DNA of 64,000 bases from Osedax fenrisi (GCA_964019155.1 OZ025240.1:17920021-17984020); one strand, 5' to 3'; positions 49,619 to 61,345 are shown, counted from the first letter of the stretch. Program-made: numbers and translations. Notes: generated by a model not told the origin, from the sequence alone.

Positions 49619-52425
49619 CTTACTTACTTTACTTAATCGACACGATTTTGCAATTTTCTTCCAAACATATCTCATAATTATCACATTCCCGATTTCATCA
49701 ATTTCCTCAAAGTCAGTATCTTCCTTTACATTGTCTGCAAAGTACACTGCACGCCTTCCTTGTTTTCGCTTTCCTTTTGGTTCCCAGAATATTATGTTAT
49801 GGGCAGCCTCTTCATTATGACGGATACAGTATCCAGAAATACTTAGACGACGGGTAGCTTTATTTTAGTAATTATATAGTTACTTATTTAACCATTTATC
49901 TTTCCAAGACACATTTAAAACCATGCGAAGAACTTTGGTGTAGCATCCATTAATTATTTCATTTTCCAGCGATTTGTTGATATTCCAGATTTAGCTTCCA
50001 TATAATAAAATGGTTGCTATGGTAACCTTGACAATTCTTATCTTCAGTGTTTTGGCTATATTTGATTTCCAAAGCTTTTTCGTTTTATGGCACGCTTTCC
50101 AGGCAAGTGCTTTACGGAATACAAAACCTTAAATTATCTTCATATCCATGATCTAAGATATTTTAAGTTATCAACTATTGTAATTTGTGAATTTAACGTA
50201 GTGTATATATTGACTAGGTTTTTTTGCGTGAAAGATTGACTTAGTCTTTTCCGAGTTTATCTGAATTTCTGAAGTATTCATTTCTACTCTGGAAAGCAAA
50301 TCTTGTACTTGCTCAATTTCTTCTGATATTAGAGCTATATCGTCGGCATAACTTAAGTCATAGATAGCTACTGTATGTTACCTGCGGCTATGTTTCCTAA
50401 TTAGTTGGAAACCTAGTTCGACTATCTTAGCTATTCTCATTGCATAGTCAAGCACTATGACGAATAATAAATGTGCTAATGTGTCGCCCTGTAATACTCC
50501 TTTGGATATTAAAAACTATTTGGTTTCGCCATCGGGGGTAATTATTTTACATATATATATATATCTGCATGTAAAACCGATATTATATCTATTATATCTC
50601 TAGGTGTGCAATAAGCAGAGATATTCTTGAACATACGACTTCTGTTAAAGCTATCAAATGCTTTCTTAAAGTCAACAAAAGTGATTATTGCCATCATATT
50701 GTGAGGTTTTATCCCTTCTATCAATCTTCGTAGAGCAATAATATGAGTTGTTGTTGATCTCCCAGGCCTAAATCCATTTCGATTATTTCGAAATAGAGGG
50801 ATGATGAATGGCTGAATCCTATTAAGAATCATTTTATTGTTAACTTTAAGTGCGACAGTAGATAGAACGATGCCTCTATAATTATCAACTTCATTTAAAT
50901 TGCCAGCTTTGGGAATAGGCATTATATTACAAGAGGACCATTGGGTTGGTTTTTTTTGCCATTAATTAGTACTCTATTTGCATGTTCAAGTATAATATCA
51001 TCAAAGTTTCATTTTTATAAGCTTCATTTGCCATTTTACTAGGTTCGGCAATATCTGCATGTTGAGTTGGGTATTCAAATTTCCGTTTCTTTGGTCAGAG
51101 AGTTTTGGAAGCCTCTTTGTTTGCTATGATACTATATTCGTAAGATTTAGAAGGTTATAAGTTACATTCCTTAAATTGTTAAGCTCATTATATCTCTGCG
51201 TGACCATGTTATAACAGTATACTGTATTCAAGAGCCGTCTTCTCATTTTTAAGTATTGAACAATTATATGCAGGTGTTGCAACTATTTTCCTTTGTGCTC
51301 TTAGACTTAGTTTTATGTTGGTACTTATAATGGTCAGAATGAATACTACAGAAACTATTATAAGCTTCACAGTTTCTGATGCTCTTTATCCACTTTTTGC
51401 GTATCATTATGAAATCGATGTATGTACTGTTACAATCTATTATGAATGTCCATAGTTTTACATTTCTTTTCCTAAAATGTGTATTTTCTATCAAAAGGTT
51501 AGCTTATTTTGTAGAGTCATATAATAATTGTCCATTTATATTTGTTTTATCATGATATGTATATTTGTTTTCAGGTTTTAATGCAATATAATCATTAAAA
51601 TCACCCATTACAATCATATAATTATGTTTGGGAATCGAAGCAGTTGTGTTGGTTAAATCGGCATAGTGAGTTTCAGTTGTTTCACTACCTCACAAGGAGA
51701 GTAGTGTTTAATGATGGTTGTCTTTGGATTGCCATCAAAGTTGACAATCAAAATCTAGTTATTAGTCCATTTTATCACACCAGTTAATGCTTTTAGTGCG
51801 TCATTGTTAATTAATATGCCAATTTCTCCTGATGATGCGCTATTTGAATTCCTCCATGCTGATGTTGTTATTATAGTATATTCTCCAAGTTTCTCTAGTT
51901 TTATTTATTCGTCATGTACAAGTTTATGTTCAATGATTCCAATTAAACGTATACCTATATTGATGGTAATTCTACTAATTCCTGTCTTTTTGATGATGTC
52001 CGTAATATTCTGACGATAATTGTTGCTATGTTTATATACTGCAGTATGCTTACAGCAGAGTAGTTTTGCCTTTTTACCTAGGTTATATATATCATCTTTC
52101 GGGTTATGAGATAATCTATCATATTGATTTGATGTAGTTGAAATCACTTCGATATTGGTAAAATATCTTCGTATTATTAGGAACTTTAACCCTAGTTTTG
52201 TTTGGTTGTGATTGCATACTGGGTTTTCTTGGCTATTTATTTCAGTTGCCACTCCTATAGGAGTATACTGAAAATCTCTCTCATTTAGTCAGTCTGTTCA
52301 TCTCATACCTTTGTGACATACTTGAAGCTACCAGATAGAATATACCCGCCACCATAGCTATGTGAGTCATTACTGTACGAAATACTTTCACCATATCAAG
52401 GCGAGAGTAAATTAGAAAGAAAATG
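49619..52425 (-). mobile_element. Decayed RTEX-like LINE inserted in a lectin-flank duplicate
   Basis: Minus strand. The endonuclease region (about 52250-51264) keeps GEIGILINNDALKALTGVIK, NFDGNPKTTIIKHYSP and LWTFIIDCNSTYIDFIMI with SDHYKY. The reverse transcriptase (50922-50542) keeps VDNYRGIVLS, NGFRPGRSTT and FVDFKKAFDS. Further pieces run to 49640. These motif spellings fit the RTEX lineage. The 3' end is a TAAG/TAAAG tail at 49619-49635. The flanks TATCTATA and TATAGATA join to the uninterrupted paralogue at about 29755-29770, which defines the insertion precisely. Numerous stops. Confidence 0.68.
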
Positions 52426-52827
52426 TATAGATAAATCGGAAATTAAATAATATCATTATCAGAAATATAATATTATTATATATTACCGTTTATTATTATG
52501 TTAATATATTAGATATGTATATACATATAGGTTATACATTGTCTTCGATTTCAAATGTGTATATGTAATTAAGGATACCTTATTATTGCGAATATATATC
52601 TAATATCTCCTTAAATTACAAATAATATATATAAACTATAGTTTATTTAACAGTGTACAGTGTACAGTGTACACTATACATTACTCAGCACTTACATTGT
52701 ACAATATTGCGAACACCGCATACACGCCCCACTACTATATGCAGTACACCGTCACAGTAGTGCACAGTGTATGCTGCACACCTGACCGACATATAATGCA
52801 CGCTATACTCTTGTGTACCGCATACAG

Positions 52828-53013
52828 GTGCCACCGATATCGCGTTCAGAAAGCCCACGTATAAATCATCGAAGAGTGGGACCGGGTCGTACGCGGTCGA
52901 CAGATCCGAATCGTCCTGTATCACGACCAATAATGAGGACAGGCCATATATTCGGGTTGACCTACTTAAAGAATATTACGTGAGCCGAGTGTATATAAAG
53001 AGCTACAACAATG
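52828..53013 (+). CDS. F-type lectin-like domain, locus B exon 1
   Basis: 186 bp between TACAG and GTAGGT, with the same phases and length as locus A exon 1. It encodes ATDIAFRKPTYKSS, GSYAVD, SCITTNNEDRP, RVDLLKEYYVSRVYIKSY. Compared with locus A, 14 codons differ and 12 of those change the amino acid. The Trp before VDL is Arg here. The frame is open. The overlapping minus-strand frame (DDSDLSTAYDP) is a shadow: it is carried along by the conserved exon and lacks a family match. Confidence 0.72.
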
Positions 53014-53289
53014 GTAGGTATTCGCCGTACGGTGTACGGTAAATCAAACGTGAAATCAATATAGGCAATAGCGGTATTTATTCTATATTATAATATTTAT
53101 AGGCATTTTTAAATATACGACGCATTCGAATACTGCCTATTAAAAAGTATACAATATTGTCATAAATAATTAAAATATTAGATGATAACTTCGCTACCTG
53201 TAATATCTATAACTAATCCCCCTTAGTATTCGGCATATATGGTAATGCACTAGTATTTGTCTATATATATATGTGTAATAAAGTGAATG

Positions 53290-53478
53290 TTCGTATATAC
53301 TTTAGTGAAGCAATGACACAGGTCTGTATAACAACATAAACGAACATACCAACAATACAATAATAACGACAATGACAATATGTATTAACCCGGTGAGACA
53401 CAGAACCGAAAGTGTATCAATCTCGCAGAGCGGCATAAATATATATTACATTAATCGATATATCTGCAGACTTCACAT

Positions 53479-53480
<2 letters not shown>
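53290..53480 (-). mobile_element. LTR-like fragment, second copy
   Basis: Shares GACAATATGTATTAACCCGG and TGAGACACAGAACC with 47680-47710, then TTACATTAATCGATATATCT as at 47986. It lacks the clear AATAAA of the first copy. Confidence 0.35.
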
Positions 53481-53521
<41 letters not shown>

Positions 53522-53524
<3 letters not shown>

Positions 53525-54149
53525 GAAATTCTCCTATTACCGTCCCCTAAATAATTATTTATAATAACTTATTCAATATTAAATATATTTAGTTGAAATT
53601 TTGTAATTAAGATAATATTATGGCAGTGAATAATATGATTATTTTGATTTAATTATATTTACAAGAATAAACAGGGGGAATGTAATCGGAAACATATGCC
53701 TAATACTGATATACAGACAACTTGCGATATATTTTAAAGTGAAATACGGATCTATGTCGATTATATATTATAAATCACATGGGGTCGGTATTAGGATAAT
53801 TTAGGGGTCGGTAATAGGACATTCATATAGGTTGCTAAGATATATTGGTTAATAGTTATTCAAATTAAATTATTTTAATAATAGTTATAAACATTTTATT
53901 GATCTACAATATTATGAACAAAATCAAGTTTTCTTTTAATTAAAAAAAAATTATTATTCAAATATTTAAAAAGTAAAAACAGAATATTACATTTTACTAA
54001 ATAACAATTGTAGGATTAAATATTTTTTAAAACATAATACTTATTCATATTTATCATTAAATCACTAACAGTTCATGTATATATAATTTGTTGATATCTC
54101 TTATAGTTACAGAGATACGAGAGGTGGTCGGTAAACGGAGACTTTCCCC
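53522..54149. mobile_element. GGGGA-type MITE with TA target duplication
   Basis: The ends are GGGGAAATTCTCCTATTACC and, reverse-complemented, GGGGAAAGTCTCCGTTTACC. It is flanked by TA on both sides (53520-53521, 54150-54151), as in Tc1/mariner-group insertions. It is 628 bp, with no coding capacity, in the intron of lectin-like locus B. Inside the right end, CAGAGATACGAGAGGTGGTC is shared in form with 2540, 10165 (inverted) and 14230. Confidence 0.68.
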
Positions 54150-54169
54150 TATGTTATATGTCGCCTTGA

Positions 54170-54340
54170 AAACTTGGTACTGTGTATCCACAGAAGAAAC
54201 AATAACGGTGTTTCTGTTTTGATCAACTTTATTCAAGCAATAACCTTAAAAATATATAACATTTAATAATAATATTATAAAAATAATAGTAATAATATAA
54301 TAATAGCTATTCAATTAACCGTGTATCTAGGTTAGTTTCG
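54170..54340 (-). mobile_element. LTR-like 3' fragment
   Basis: The minus strand holds an ATTATT-rich tract, then TTGCTTGAATAAAGTTGATC, parallel to TTTGCTGCAATAAAGTTATA at 47607-47590. It is an AATAAA-bearing end of the same or a related family. Confidence 0.3.
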
Positions 54341-54396
54341 TATTCTGATGTATAATATAATCCAGCACTATCTTAGCTAGCCACATGCAAACTGAT

Positions 54397-54401
<5 letters not shown>

Positions 54402-54445
<44 letters not shown>

Positions 54446-54583
54446 CAATTCTCTTCATTGAATGTTCCATTTCAGTGCGCCTACATAGAGCATATATTTA
54501 TAGAATGCCTGATAGTGGTTAAACTGCAATATACATTCTATATATATCTAGCAAATTGATTATAACTATCATGAAATACTCTA

Positions 54584-54620
<37 letters not shown>
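54402..54620. repeat. TA microsatellite pair
   Basis: TA runs at 54402-54439 and 54586-54620. Confidence 0.9.
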
Positions 54621-54627
<7 letters not shown>

Positions 54628-54761
54628 TATATAAATTACATTTATTTGATTACACTATATAATACGTATCTAGTAGTGTTGTGAATTGAACTTGAACCTC
54701 GAACCATAACTGATATTATTAAATTTCGAACTAACGAATTGTATATTAATCTTTTTATTCA

Positions 54762-55129
54762 ATAGATAACGAGGGTGTCCATATTTTTTACCCATGTCAG
54801 AATACGGACACCCCTGTAATAATACGGATACCCTATATACCACTAGATAAACTATATATTATTGATGAATCAATCAGAAAAATTACAATTACATTATTTA
54901 TAATTAATTGTATGAATAATTTATTCTAATTTAATTAATTAATAATTTATATATTTTTATTATTTTTTTAATTAATAATACAATTTAAGTATCTAAATAA
55001 TAAAAATTGTAGATTTATTGGCTGTATTAATATTATAACGCAAGTGATTTTTATTAAAATAAGAATAGTTAATACGCTGCGCGCTGATTGGTTATAGAGG
55101 GTGCGTATTAAGACAAATAGAATGTCCGT
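54762..55129. mobile_element. Left part of an old repeat split by the CCCAG element
   Basis: Starts near GAGGGTGTCCATATT with several GGACACCC/TACGGACACC motifs and stops at the insertion point. Its right part continues at 56776-56870, where it matches 13902-13985. Confidence 0.4.
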
Positions 55130-56775
55130 CCCAGGAAACACAATCCAATATTAATCCAGATTCAATCCGGATCTTAGATCCGGATCAAAGTCGAGTATTT
55201 AGGCTACTTTGAAATCCGGATTGAATCCGGATTATGATCCAGATTGAATCCAGATTATGATCCGGATTCAATACGGATTTCAAAGTAGCCTAAATACTCG
55301 ACTTTGATCCGGATCTATGATCCAGATTGAATCCGGATTAATATTGGATTTCCTGGATAATAAACATTTTATTACTGTAATTATAACAAAAAAATTAATA
55401 ATTTATAATGCTAATTTATATTATATTGTTATCTATATTATGGCTAGAAGTAATCTATATATCAGTTTTATGTTATCGAAAATATAATTTCGTGTCTATA
55501 ATAGATCTATAATATATTATACTTATATGTTACATGTATCCCCTATATATGTTCCCTCATATATAAATATGATCCCTAAATACTTATATTATCTTAATGA
55601 TGTTGTAAATATTTATAAATATATATATATTGTATTTTATATATATTTTATAATTATACAATGTTATATATAGGTTAAATAAATTGTTTTTAAAAAAAAA
55701 TTTTTTTTAATATGATAAATTTATCAAAAAATAATCAATATTTTTTATTTATTTTAATTAATTTAGATTCAATAGATTTACTTAAATTTAATAAAATAAT
55801 AAATAATTAAATAATTGGTTATATTTATAAATAAATATTTAATATATGTAATATATTTAATATATTAATAATTAAATACTTTTTGTATACATCTTTAAAA
55901 GCGTACAGTAATAGCCTCATAATAGCAACATAATAGCATAATTAATAGCCTCAAATATTTACATTGTGCTATTATGCTGCTATTATATTGACATTAAATG
56001 TCTATTATGCTGTTATTAATTTGTCATGCTAATATGATGCTGTTATGTTGCTATTTAAAGTCTATTATTATATTATTATGCTGCTATTAATTTTAAAAGT
56101 ATAGTATGCTGCTATTATGTTGATATTATTAAAATAGCAGCATATAATATATAATGTATACAATTTGAAAATTCGTATTGAACACTCAAAATTCAATCCG
56201 TATCGCTTAATACGGATTGAATCCGTATTGCACAATCCACATTAAATCCGGATTACATAATCCGGATTAAATCCGGATTGAACAATCCAAACACAAATCG
56301 TATCACTTAATCCGGATTGAATCCGTATTGCACAATCCAAATTAAATCCGGATTACAAAATCCGGATTAAATCCGGATTGAACAATCCAAATTAAATCAG
56401 TATCGCTTAATCCGGATCAAATCCGTATTGAATTTGAATCGAAATACAAGGTTAAATCCGACATTTTATTCGAATCCAATCTGGATCTAATCCGTATCAA
56501 ATAATTATTAAACAAATTTGAAATTATATAATCTCAAAAAAATAATATATATTCGTATATTTAATATATTAAATATATAATAATTTTCATTTATAAAACA
56601 TCAAACTTTGTATATTGTAAAAATAATTAATTGTTATATAAAATTATATTTTTGGATCCTATGATTCAAATTTAATCCGGATTAAATCAGGATCCGGATA
56701 CATTTATCTTGATCCGAAATTAATCCAGATTCAATCCGGATCTAATACGGATTGAAAAATTATGTGGTTCCTGGG
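55130..56775. mobile_element. CCCAG-terminated repeat-rich element, copy 2
   Basis: The termini CCCAGGAAACACA and, reverse-complemented, CCCAGGAACCACA are flanked by GT on both sides. The left 228 bp (55130-55357) form a near-perfect hairpin built of ATCCGGATT motifs. A core at 55385-55830 is homologous, inverted, to copy 1. A stretch rich in GCTGCTATTAT motifs (55905-56150) and a right array (56183-56775) of ~100-bp units with AATCCGGATTAAATCCGGAT follow. Nothing is encoded. The flanking old repeat is interrupted exactly here, as the related sequence at 13902 shows. Confidence 0.75.
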
Positions 56776-56988
56776 GTATTAGGGACTTATATAACATATA
56801 TATATATATATATATGCTTTAACTTAATGAATATTTGATAACAAATATAGAAATTATATATATATATATATATATAATTTTTAGAACGCTCTGGTTTTTA
56901 ATAATATATGGTAATATTAATATAAATATGCCTTTTAATTTATAATTTAATGTTTGGAGTATTTCTAGTACAATCATATAAATATACT

Positions 56989-56991
<3 letters not shown>

Positions 56992-57035
<44 letters not shown>
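56992..57035. repeat. (TA)n microsatellite
   Basis: About 22 TA units within the locus B intron. Confidence 0.9.
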
Positions 57036-57047
<12 letters not shown>

Positions 57048-57550
57048 GTATTTATGTTTATGTATATGTATGTTTATATTTTATTATAAATACATTTTTT
57101 TAATAAAATTAAAATAATTTGTATTTTTCCAAAATTTCATGGAAATTTCCCAGAATTTCGAAACAAAATATTATACAAATATTATCTTAAACAAATATAA
57201 TCCAAACTATATTTATAAACTAAATAACTACAACAAAATTGTTAATGATGATAAATAGAAGTGTCAAAATATCTCTATATCATCCGTATTGAAATACTTA
57301 TCTCTTCATGGTAAACGTTAATGAGGTGATGCATATCCTATAATTTTATCATTTTTGTTTGTACTAAATTTATTGTGTTATCTATTTCATTCACAAAGAA
57401 ATAATGTGGTATTCATACTCCTAGTCTCTCTACTCCTTCTACTCTTTCATATAATCCTTAAAACTATAAAACTACTCCTCTTCCTTCTCCTATCCTCCTC
57501 CTACTCCTCCTCCTCCTCCTCCTCCTAAGCTAAATATCCATTCCTCACAG

Positions 57551-57741
57551 TTACAGTACACGTTATCGGCTACCCGATGTTAGAGCGTGACCCTGGTGTC
57601 CTTGAGATGACCTACTGCGCCCAGGTGCCACGTCTCGTGACAACCAGCGTAACATGTGGCATGCCCGGTAGATACCTGGTAGTCATGGCGACCGGTACCT
57701 GCATTCTAAACGTGTGTTTCGTCAGAGTATACGGAGGTTAG
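57551..57741 (+). CDS. F-type lectin-like domain, locus B exon 2 (terminal)
   Basis: The acceptor CCTCACAG follows a CT-rich tract with (CCT)n at 57480-57530. 2 bases complete the split codon and 62 codons run to TAG. It encodes TVHVIGYPMLERDPG, EMTYCAQV, VTCGMPGRYLVVMATG and VCFVRVYGG. Ten codons differ from locus A exon 2, five of them silently. With exon 1 it forms one complete F5/8 type C domain, presumably of a secreted lectin-like protein. The intron is 4.5 kb and loaded with mobile DNA. Confidence 0.75.
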
Positions 57742-57906
57742 CATCAGTGTAGATTGACCGGAGCATTTTTGAATCAATTTAAAATGTACTTGTATACCAA
57801 AGTAAGATTACTATTTACATAACTTGTAATTTACTACTAATGTCATATTAATAAACTATATAGTATTTAATTGATCGCTATATTATATATATATATATAT
57901 AACCTG

Positions 57907-60665
57907 TTAACCTGTGCCGTCGAGTCGTATCCGACCCCTGGCGACATCGATGACAGCAGCTCTCCAACTCCTTCTACATCTTGAGGCTCGAATCATGTTG
58001 TAGATAGTTCCATGGAAGTTTTTATTTATGCTATCTAGCCATCTTTGCCGTGGTCTCCCTCTGCTTCTATAATCCCCCATTCTTCCTACCATCACTTCAT
58101 ATTCCATTCCGCCTGCTCTTATAACATGGCAAAAGTAACATAATGATGCCTTGACTATCCTTGACTCAAGCGTCCATTCTGGTTTTATATTATCAATAAC
58201 CCATACATTTGTCTTTCTGTCGATCCATGTTACTCTTAGCAGACGTCTCCAACACCATAACTTAAGAGCATCGATCATCTTTCTCTCAAGCTTTCTCATT
58301 GTCCAAGATTCTGCGCCGTATAAGACTATAGGGAAAACTAAATCTTTTACAAGCATGATCTTTATTCTGAGGGTAATTCCTCTATCTTTCCAGATTTTCG
58401 TAAGTCCCCCCATTGCAGATCTACCCATTGCTAACCTTCTGCGTATTTCCTTCTCACAGAATCCATCCTTGGTTATTAGAGATCCCAAGAAAATAAAGTG
58501 CGATACTACTTCAATATGCTTTCCATCTACTACCATTTCTCCTTGGTCTTCAGTCATCATTATTTTAGTTTTACCTACATTAAGATATAAAACTGCCTTT
58601 TCACTAGCCAACTTTACTCTTTCCATAATTGCTATTAGATCGTTTTTAGTTTCAGCGATCAGTGTTGTGTCGTCAGCATATTTCAGGTTAGTAATCATTC
58701 TACCTCCAATACTGATTCCCCCATCCCAATCTTCTAATGCCTCTCTCATTATGTTTTCTGCATATATGTTAAACAGTAGGGGGGATAAAATACATCCTTG
58801 TCTTACCACATTCCCTATATTTATAGTATCAGTTTCACAGAATTCTGTTCTTATAGTGGCTTCTTGTTTCGTATAGAGATGTTGCAGTAGGACTATTAGG
58901 TGAACAGGAACTCACATTTCTTTGAGTATCACCCATAGTCTCTCATGATCTACGCAGTCTAAGGCCTTTTTATAATCGATGAAACACATATACACATTCC
59001 TGTTGTGTTCTTTGGCTGTTTCCATCATCCACCGCAAATTAGCTATATGATCTCTTGTTCCTCTTCCTTTTCTAAAACCTGCTTGTTCAATAGGTAGTTC
59101 TGGAATAAAGAAATGTTCTAATCTTTTCTGAATAATTCGAAGAAATATCTTGCTAGCATGAGATATCAGAGCAATAGTACGATAGTTCCCACATTATTTC
59201 TTATTTCCTTTCTTGTATATCGGGAGATAACTAGATTTCTTCCAATCTCTTGGCCATTCATTAGTCCTCCATACGTTATTGAAAATAATTAACAGTATTT
59301 TTATAGATGCATCTCCACCTGCTTTCAGAAGCTCTATAGGTATACCATCACATCCAGATGATTTCCGATTTGATATATGCTTGATAGTGTCCTTTACCTC
59401 TGTCTCTAGTATATGAGGTTCATCTTCATATCTAGTTTCGGGAAAAGTATCAGTGATTTTAGGATCTCTTCTGTAGAGCTCTTCTGTGTATTGTTGCCAT
59501 CTAATTTTTACTTCTCTTTCTTCAGTAGCGGTCTTTCCGGAACTTAGATTCATTACTCCGCATCTAGCTGTGTATGATCCAGTTATATCTTTTATTTCCT
59601 TATATAGATCTCTTGTTCTTCCCTTTTTATTGTTTTCTTCTATTGTTCTACATTTCTCTCTTAAATTTATCTCCTTATCATACCTTGTTTTTTTTTTTGA
59701 AATTCTGCATTTAGTTTTTTATATTTTTCTATTTCACCTTTTCTTTTTGCCTCTCTTCTTTCCTCCGCTATTTTTATTGTTTCTTCGGTTAACCATTTTG
59801 TAACTTTCCTCTTCTTTACTTTTGGTATCCATTTCTCAGCCGTCTCTATCACAGCATCACGTATATCAATCCAAAAATCTTCAGGATTTGTGCCATCTAC
59901 TTGTAGTATACTGAATCTATTCTTGACTTCTATAGTATATTTCGTAGCAATGTTTTCTATATCATATTTTGGAGTAGTCTTATTTCTTTTAGTTTATTTG
60001 AGCTTTATCTTGACAATAGCTATTAACAAATTGTGATCTGTGCCACAGTCTGCTCCAGGGATAGTTGTTACTCTTTTTATAGAGCTTTTCCATCGACAAC
60101 AACCATTAAAACAAGACTATTTCTACTACAGAAATCTACCATTGTATCACCTCTTTCATTTCTAGTCTCCAGTCCAAAACTACCAGTTACCCCAGCTGTT
60201 TTTTGTTTACCCACTTTATCATTCCAATCGCCAATGAAATACATGATGTCACCCTTTGGAGTTATATCGATTGCTTTTTGTAGGGCATCGTATAAATAAT
60301 CCATCTCCTCTTCATCTGCTGTTGAAGTGGGAGCGTATACTTGTATGAATGTTAAATTTATAGGTTTACCTTGTATACGTATTGTTATTATTCTGTCACT
60401 TATAGGAATGAACCCAAGAACACATTTTTTTATTTTTTCTGTGTATATGAATGCCACCCCTTTTCTTTCAATGTTATCGTTTCCACTAAAATATACTGAA
60501 TAGTCATCAGATTTTACTTGTCCTATCCCCTTCCACTTCGTTTTACTTATCCCCATTAAATCTATCCCATTCCTTCCCATTTCCCTTGTAATAATTTGTG
60601 TATTTCCATTATTCATTGTTCTGACATTCCATGTCGCTATACTTATATTTTTTTTAAATTGTAGG
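57907..60665 (-). mobile_element. Nearly complete RTE-type LINE
   Basis: Minus strand. The endonuclease begins near 60660 with ISIATWNVRTM, then IDLMGISKTKWKGIG, IQVYAPTSTADEEEMDYLY and FIGDWNDKVG. After a frame break it continues CGTDHNLLIAIVKIK and the linker TKWLTEETIKIAEERR. The reverse transcriptase runs KSSGCDGIPIELLKAGG, QAGFRKGRGTRDHI, FIDYKKALDCVDHERLW, RQGCILSPLLFNIYAENIM and YADDTTLIAE. The C-terminal region has VLYGAESWTMRK and WCWRRLLRVTW. The order and motifs are those of the RTE clade. At least three frameshifts and one stop make it inactive, but 300 codons at 57907-58809 are open. The 3' end runs straight into (TA)n. Base composition is clearly less A+T-rich than the host, suggesting recent arrival. 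Plus-strand frames here are shadows. Confidence 0.85.
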
Positions 60666-60740
60666 TAGCTAATTAATATCTGTGTGTTTCAAGACGATTT
60701 TCTCAGAAACAATCCTTCCTTGCGGATTTAAGATAGCCTC

Positions 60741-60781
<41 letters not shown>
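60741..60781. repeat. (TA)n microsatellite
   Basis: About 20 TA units, close to the 5' end of the RTE element. Confidence 0.9.
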
Positions 60782-60783
<2 letters not shown>

Positions 60784-61345
60784 TCACTTCCTCTTCCTGG
60801 TTATAATTTACTAACAGAAATTTATATTTATATTTAATAATCAGAAAAAATCACCAATAAGATAAGTCTATTGTATACTACTATATTACTATATTACTTA
60901 TTAATATATATTACATACGATACGTCTATTATTTAGAAAATTAACAATAATATTAATACATAAAAGCACATTTATAAAAATATTACATAACAATTTTCTG
61001 AAATCACTGGTGCATGACTATTTAAATATTTATATTTAAATTTGTTATATTATTTGACTTATCATTAAATTCATATATTGATTTATTCAAATATTAATTT
61101 ATTGGTAATCAACAAAATTCTCTAAAACTGTATATTTAATTATTTAGTAGTAATTACAATATTGGTAGTTGGTAATTAATTGCATAATATAAAAAAAATC
61201 CTTCTAAATTATGTAATTTTGTTTATTTAATAGTATGCTATTTGGTATTTGATTATAAATTTGTTATATTGTAATTGATTACAGAATATATATTTAATTA
61301 AATTCTCGTATTTATTTTATTGAATACATAGTCATATATATTTAT
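60782..61345. other. A+T-rich DNA without recognisable gene
   Basis: No feature apart from the TA run starting at 61349, which directly precedes the next LINE. Confidence 0.5.

Noticed and set aside
52685..52930. Minus-strand frame conserved between 30.4 and 52.8 kb (DDSDLSTAYDP...)
   Set aside because: It lies opposite the lectin-like exon 1, which has splice sites, phase match and family motifs on the plus strand; conservation is carried by that exon.
58151..58876. 241-codon plus-strand frame
   Set aside because: It is antisense to the reverse transcriptase of the RTE element, whose motifs are unambiguous on the minus strand; 59486-59803 and 60033-60299 are rejected for the same reason.
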